Shown here in pieces: positions 59,701 to 64,000 of a stretch of 64,000 nt of DNA. A model generated the notes under the pieces. That model worked only from the letters and a program-made list of their open reading frames with translations. It did not search any database and was not told the DNA's origin. This DNA comes from Emmonsiellopsis sp. PD_33 (taxonomy: Eukaryota; Ascomycota; Eurotiomycetes; Onygenales; Ajellomycetaceae): contig JANTQF010000053.1 in the NCBI GenBank assembly GCA_032988165.1, positions 1 to 64,000 of the forward strand, written 5' to 3'. Position numbers and translations under genes: made by a program. Every line of letters starts with the position of its first letter. Within the stretch, counting starts at the first letter, position 1.

Positions 59701-62600
59701 CAGAACTTGATTTGATCAGACTTCAGACCCTCCCAGATAAAGCTATTCTAAATAAGGTAAAGATTATAGTCAAGCACAGACTTTTGAAGGGTTCAGCCAA
59801 TAGATAGGGATAAATTATAATCATAGCATTCAAAATAAAACTTCAGGTCATCAGTAAAGGCCATTGAAAAAAGCTTCTAAATATCACTAACATCAAGTAG
59901 GTTAGTATAGATAATGACTGATATTAACATCCACTGAAGCACCCCTTCTGTCTCTATTTCAGCAGCCTCCTTGAATGTATATTCTCACTCATTATTCTAT
60001 TAAATAATACCTCTCACATAGTATGCCTTCTAGAAAGTAGGGTACTTGATCCCAACAACAGTCAGCAATTCATCAAAAGATTTTAGGCACTACAAGATAG
60101 TGAGTAAACAGCACAGATAATACACATCACTATGAAAGAGGGTGAGAGGATACATCCAGCCTATAACAGCATTAATTAAGTGCTTCTTCTGGGGCTTCTA
60201 GTGTAGATTTTAAGGGTTCTAGATGAAATAATAGAGCATATTATAGTATAGATAAGTCATTAGAGGTTTCTGGTAGTTATATTCAAAAAAGCCAAGCAGG
60301 TGAGAGATCTGCCTATTAAGCTATTTCAGTGTAACCTCCCATATTTCATTAGGGTTATAGACAATGCAGTACTTACTCAGAAGATGAACAATAAGTCTTA
60401 TATTCTCAGGGTAGTGATTCTTCACACTGAAATCTAAAGCCTACCAGGCAGCTTCAGTGCATCCAACATAGTGTCTCAGATAGTACTCATGAATCTCATT
60501 GTCACCCACATCAAAGCTAATCATAGCATGATTGGAGCCCTTAGTGATATATTTATATAGATATTTTACTGCTGCTATATCAATACAGACTTCAATGTTA
60601 ATATGAGCCTTATACCTCTAAATGAGATAAAAGTTATAGGGGATAACTCATTCACTATTAATATCAATAGAATCAGCCTTCTCAGTGTTGTAGATGAATC
60701 AATGACCACTCTCACAGCAGTAATATTATAAGTAGCAGGACTAGCAGATAATTATCTCCTCATAGTAAGGTTTTAAGAACTACTTGATACAATAAACAGT
60801 GCTATTAATGTCAATCTCATAGTAGGAAGCCTTGAGATTAAAATAGGATCCACAGGGCCTATGAAGGAGCTACTTCATGATAATATTATAGAGCTCTTAC
60901 CCTTCTAGACCTTGGGGGTCAGGCATCTCTGCAGAAATAATATCATCTATCCTCTCAATAAACTGAAGGTCATCACCCAGTTAGTATAGAGTATGCAAAT
61001 AAGGTAGTCTCCTCTTCTGATATTCAATGATCTGAATGTAGATAATATATGTACCTAGAGTATTACTCTTAATCTCATAAAGTAGAGCTTGATTCTTCAT
61101 ATTAAAGACTCTAGCAATCAAATCAGATCTATCATTTCAGTGCTGTATAGACTCTTCATCCTCATCATAGATAAGCTCATTCTGAATCTCCTTCTACTCA
61201 GAGTTCACAGTGAAGATAATGAATAGAGTAGGCTTCCAAAAGTGTCAAACTAAAGTTATAGACTCCTAATAGGCATTCTGATGGTAACAGCCAGAGCTAA
61301 CAAAGTAGGCAGGTAAGATATAACATTCAGTATCATTAGAGTTTAAATTGTTCTAGATCTGAAGGTGAGAAAGATCATATATATTAGCATGCAGCTTTGA
61401 TTGATTATTTATGAAGTATTCAAGCCTGGAATTATTAATAGCTAATCATATATCTAATAACCACTGCTGGAAGAGAAATTGACTGCAATGAGGAAGATTA
61501 AATAAATGGGTGTGAGTATAGAGCTGATAGCAATAGAACTGGATAATACTCAGATTTGTATGCTTGCAAGGTGTGCCTGAGTAATAGAGAGACAGTCAGT
61601 AAATAGTGAAAACATGTGACTATCAAGAAAAAATAGAAAAGATGCATCTTCAGTAGTCAAACCATATAGAGTCATATAGTGTGAGTAATCAAACCCACCA
61701 GCTGAATAGAACAGGGCATATACTAAAGAAAAGAACAGAGTGTGCTGATAATGAATAAATATATAAGAATGAGACCTAGCCTTCAAAGAGGAAGCTATAA
61801 AATTTAGAGCTGAATCACTAATATGAAGCTTCCTACTAGCAGAATAATAGTATGAAAGCTCCTTAGAGGTAGGAGTCTGATAAAGATAGAGGCAAACATT
61901 TCTATAGTCAGTGCTAGAAAACTCATATGATATATCAGGCAGAAACATAGCAAGCTCATCAGTAGTGATTGAGAGATCATAGTGATAGCCTGCAGCCTTA
62001 TTAGATACAAGCTTAAGGGAAGGATTCAAATACAGATAAGAAAGCCTCTCCTCCCTGGCACTAAGAACATTCTTTGCCTGACAGAGAATACTAATGAAAG
62101 AATTATTCAAATAAATATAGGCATCAATTAAGGCAACAACCTGATGCCATCAAGACTCATAGTCTCAATCACAGACACAATTCCTAGTAGCCTCCTGAGG
62201 GTCAAGAAAATACAACTGGGCAAAGGCAGCTAAAGAATCCCCAGGCTCCAAAGGCCTCATTATATGGTAAATACCACCCTGAACCTGCATGATATATAGG
62301 CACTTACTCTGAGAAAGATGAGAAGGAGACTTCCAGCCAACTAAAGCAAAAGATAAAGAAGAATTGATAGACTGGATATTTCACAGGAAGAAAGAGGATA
62401 ATAAATGGATGTCAGAAAACAACTTATAAATAATAGAACCCTCAATAGACTTCAGCACAGGGGAGAAAGGGAAAGAAATGCCTCCATTCTTACAACAGTT
62501 AATAAAACCTGAACTGAAGCTTGTCTTAGACAACTTAGAGGCCTGGAATAAAGTGCTACACTCAGGATAGACCTTATTCATACAGCTAAGTTCTAGAGGC
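59700..62600 (-). pseudogene. Helitron 2 N-terminal and Rep nuclease region (decayed)
   Basis: The longest surviving frame is 62,110-61,550 (186 codons, no stop): LSITTDELAMFLPDISYEF, YRNVCLYLYQTP, YYYSASRKLHISDSAL. It continues as FPLQQWLLDIWLAIN, then LEYFINNQSKLHANIYDLSH (about 61,380-61,490), the Helitron-like N domain. The Rep core reads KRGLPYLHTLY (about 60,990), with the first HUH histidine changed to Tyr by one C-to-T step, and AVKYLYKYITKGSNHA (about 60,545-60,580) carries the catalytic tyrosines. Confidence 0.85.
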
Positions 62601-63120
62601 TTCCAACAGCTGATATTGGATAGAGAGGTAGGAACCCAGAGAATGCCAGAAGAGAAACAGTCAGAACACTAAAGAATCTCAGTAGTAATATCTAAAGGTT
62701 CATTAAAATACTGAAGGTAGATATTACATATAAGATATGAAAACTCAGTAGCTGGCCTCTCATTTTCATGGCAGTTCAGATAATGGCTGAATCAGCTGTC
62801 AGAGAGGGGGCTAAAATCATAACCCCTACAGTAATGAATAATAAAAATATCACAACAGCTCTAATAGCATCTTTCATAATGATTCAACAAAGAGACCTCA
62901 CATACAACACACTTAATAATAACCCTAACCCTAGACCTCATTCAACAGGCAGTGCAGCAACTACTCCAGTAGTCAGGCAGCAGTTCAAGGCCACAATCAG
63001 TGCAAGAAGAGAGTAACTGGGCAACAAATACAGCAGGAACTGCAGTAGGAGTGTCAGATATAACTGTAGTAGAAGTATCAGGTGTAACTGCAGTCCTACA
63101 GGTAGCTCAACAACCATCAC

Positions 63121-64000
63121 AATATTTATACTAGGAATTAGAAAGGTAGTAAAGACAATTCAAGTAGAAATGGAGATTCCCAGGGGCAGATTCAGCAGAG
63201 ATAAACACTGGAGAAGCAGCTGTCTTGGCTAAACTCAGACATACTAAACACTGAGTATACTGAGAATCAACTGTATATTACTGGTAGTAGATGTTGCAAG
63301 TACAATGTGGAATAAAAGCCTAACCAAATAAAGATATAGAGCTTGGAGAAATCTCAGAAGAAGGAACTAGAGGAGAAGACTCTGACTCTATAGTAGAGAG
63401 AGTAGAGGAAGATAGGCTCTAGAATGGCAAGGTAACAGAAGGTATGACAGTAAAAAGAGAATAGTAATATTTAAATGAAGACAAACAGGATAGATAAAGA
63501 TATAAAAAGTAAAAACCACAGAGAAGAGTAAATAAAGAAATAGACTGATAAAGAGTAATAGATAACAGAATATATATATACATAATAATTAAAAATATCA
63601 GAGTCAATCCAACATAATCCTATAATCCCACAAACAATATCAATGATCTAACACCAATGTCAAGAAAGTGGAGAAACAGTGCACTAAAATCAAAAAGAGA
63701 GAAGGAATCAGCAGTGAATAAGCAAGAAGTAGAAATCATAAAGAGGATATATAGCATATAAATATATGAAGAACATCAGAACTAATAAAGATAATAGAAG
63801 AGATAATTAAAACATCAGTTCATCTTAAACATCTAATAATCACAGGCCTTATACTCAGCTCTCAACCAAGTAGACTCAGCACTCAACCAAGTAGGTATAG
63901 CAGGCAAGAAAGAGATAGATCATATTAGTAACATCAGTACAGCCAACAGAGCATCAGCAGAGACAGGTCATACTAGCAGTACTGAGGTAGTAGCAGACAG
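63121..64000. other. AT-rich sequence upstream of Helitron 2
   Basis: Still CpG-free and repeat-like. Several short frames on minus are Leu/Ile/Tyr-rich and not convincing. It probably contains the 5' end of Helitron 2 and the start of another unit; I could not identify it. Confidence 0.4.

Larger units (their letters stand above)
58240..63120 (-). mobile_element. Helitron 2 (Rep-helicase), decayed but largely colinear
   Basis: Minus-strand protein trail with few frameshifts from about 62.6 kb to 58.24 kb: Cys-rich N-part (INCCKNGG, 62,490), Helitron-like N domain, Rep HUH region (about 60,980-61,010), tyrosine motif (about 60,545-60,580), Walker A (about 59,475-59,495) and helicase end (58,270-58,400). 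It belongs to a different subfamily from Helitron 1, since the HUH and helicase motifs differ. The termini were not located; the right limit is approximate. Confidence 0.85.

Noticed and set aside
1..64000. CRISPR array, rRNA or tRNA genes, secondary-metabolite cluster
   Set aside because: No regularly spaced repeats, no rRNA-like stretch and no tRNA cloverleaf were recognised by eye; the five host genes do not include a backbone synthase.
16870..64000. a Starship-type giant element as the explanation for the block
   Set aside because: No tyrosine recombinase (DUF3435) captain was readable; the block is explained by several ordinary nested transposons.

Overview
This window looks like nuclear DNA of a filamentous ascomycete (Pezizomycotina, probably Eurotiomycetes). 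The genes are interrupted by short GT-AG introns of 51-142 bp and encode typical fungal families. The window divides sharply in two. Bases 1 to about 16,870 are gene-bearing and of balanced composition. From there to the end lies about 47 kb of AT-rich repeat DNA that almost lacks CpG and is full of stop codons at former Gln, Trp and Arg positions. This is what repeat-induced (RIP-like) C-to-T mutation leaves. Such two-state genomes with large AT-rich transposon blocks are known from Onygenales such as Blastomyces, but placing this sequence there is inference.

The gene-bearing part holds five multi-exon or single-exon genes. They are a gamma-glutamylcyclotransferase-like protein (69-863, minus), a fungal rhodopsin-domain seven-helix membrane protein (2456-4085, minus, three exons), a secreted DUF1343/NamZ-type protein (7478-9044, plus, five exons), an ER degradation-enhancing alpha-mannosidase of GH47 with a C-terminal PA domain (9528-13118, minus, three exons), and a two-helix membrane protein of unknown role (13903-15347, minus, three exons). 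I reconstructed the exon joins from splice signals and continuity of conserved motifs. The genes do not form an obvious pathway or cluster.

The AT-rich part is a graveyard of nested transposons. In order it holds: a Tc1/mariner relic (16.87-17.8 kb); a DUF3716-like zinc-finger gene relic (17.8-18.7 kb); a minus-strand Helitron with Rep and Pif1-type helicase and N-terminal zinc-finger repeats (19.4-24.8 kb); a complete minus-strand Ty3/gypsy element with 252-bp LTRs (25,450-31,016); and a plus-strand gypsy element (about 31.1-51.0 kb). This last element carries a C2H2 finger, is broken by a 368-bp hAT-type MITE (33,699-34,066), and is split inside pol by a 14.9-kb minus-strand LTR element (34,752-49,644, 319-bp LTRs, 4-bp target duplication). 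The 14.9-kb element is in turn split in its integrase by a 3.5-kb DDE transposon with long inverted repeats and two genes (39,610-43,098). After that come a hAT-like element with up to three genes (about 51.9-57.0 kb), two oppositely oriented unknown genes beside it, and a second Helitron (about 58.2-63 kb, minus).

The most unusual item is a long decayed reading frame (about 38.8-36.0 kb, minus) between the integrase and the 3' LTR of the 14.9-kb element. It is not a retroelement enzyme, and its motif spacing suggests a 2-oxoglutarate/Fe(II) dioxygenase-type double-stranded beta-helix. All calls were made by eye, without searches.
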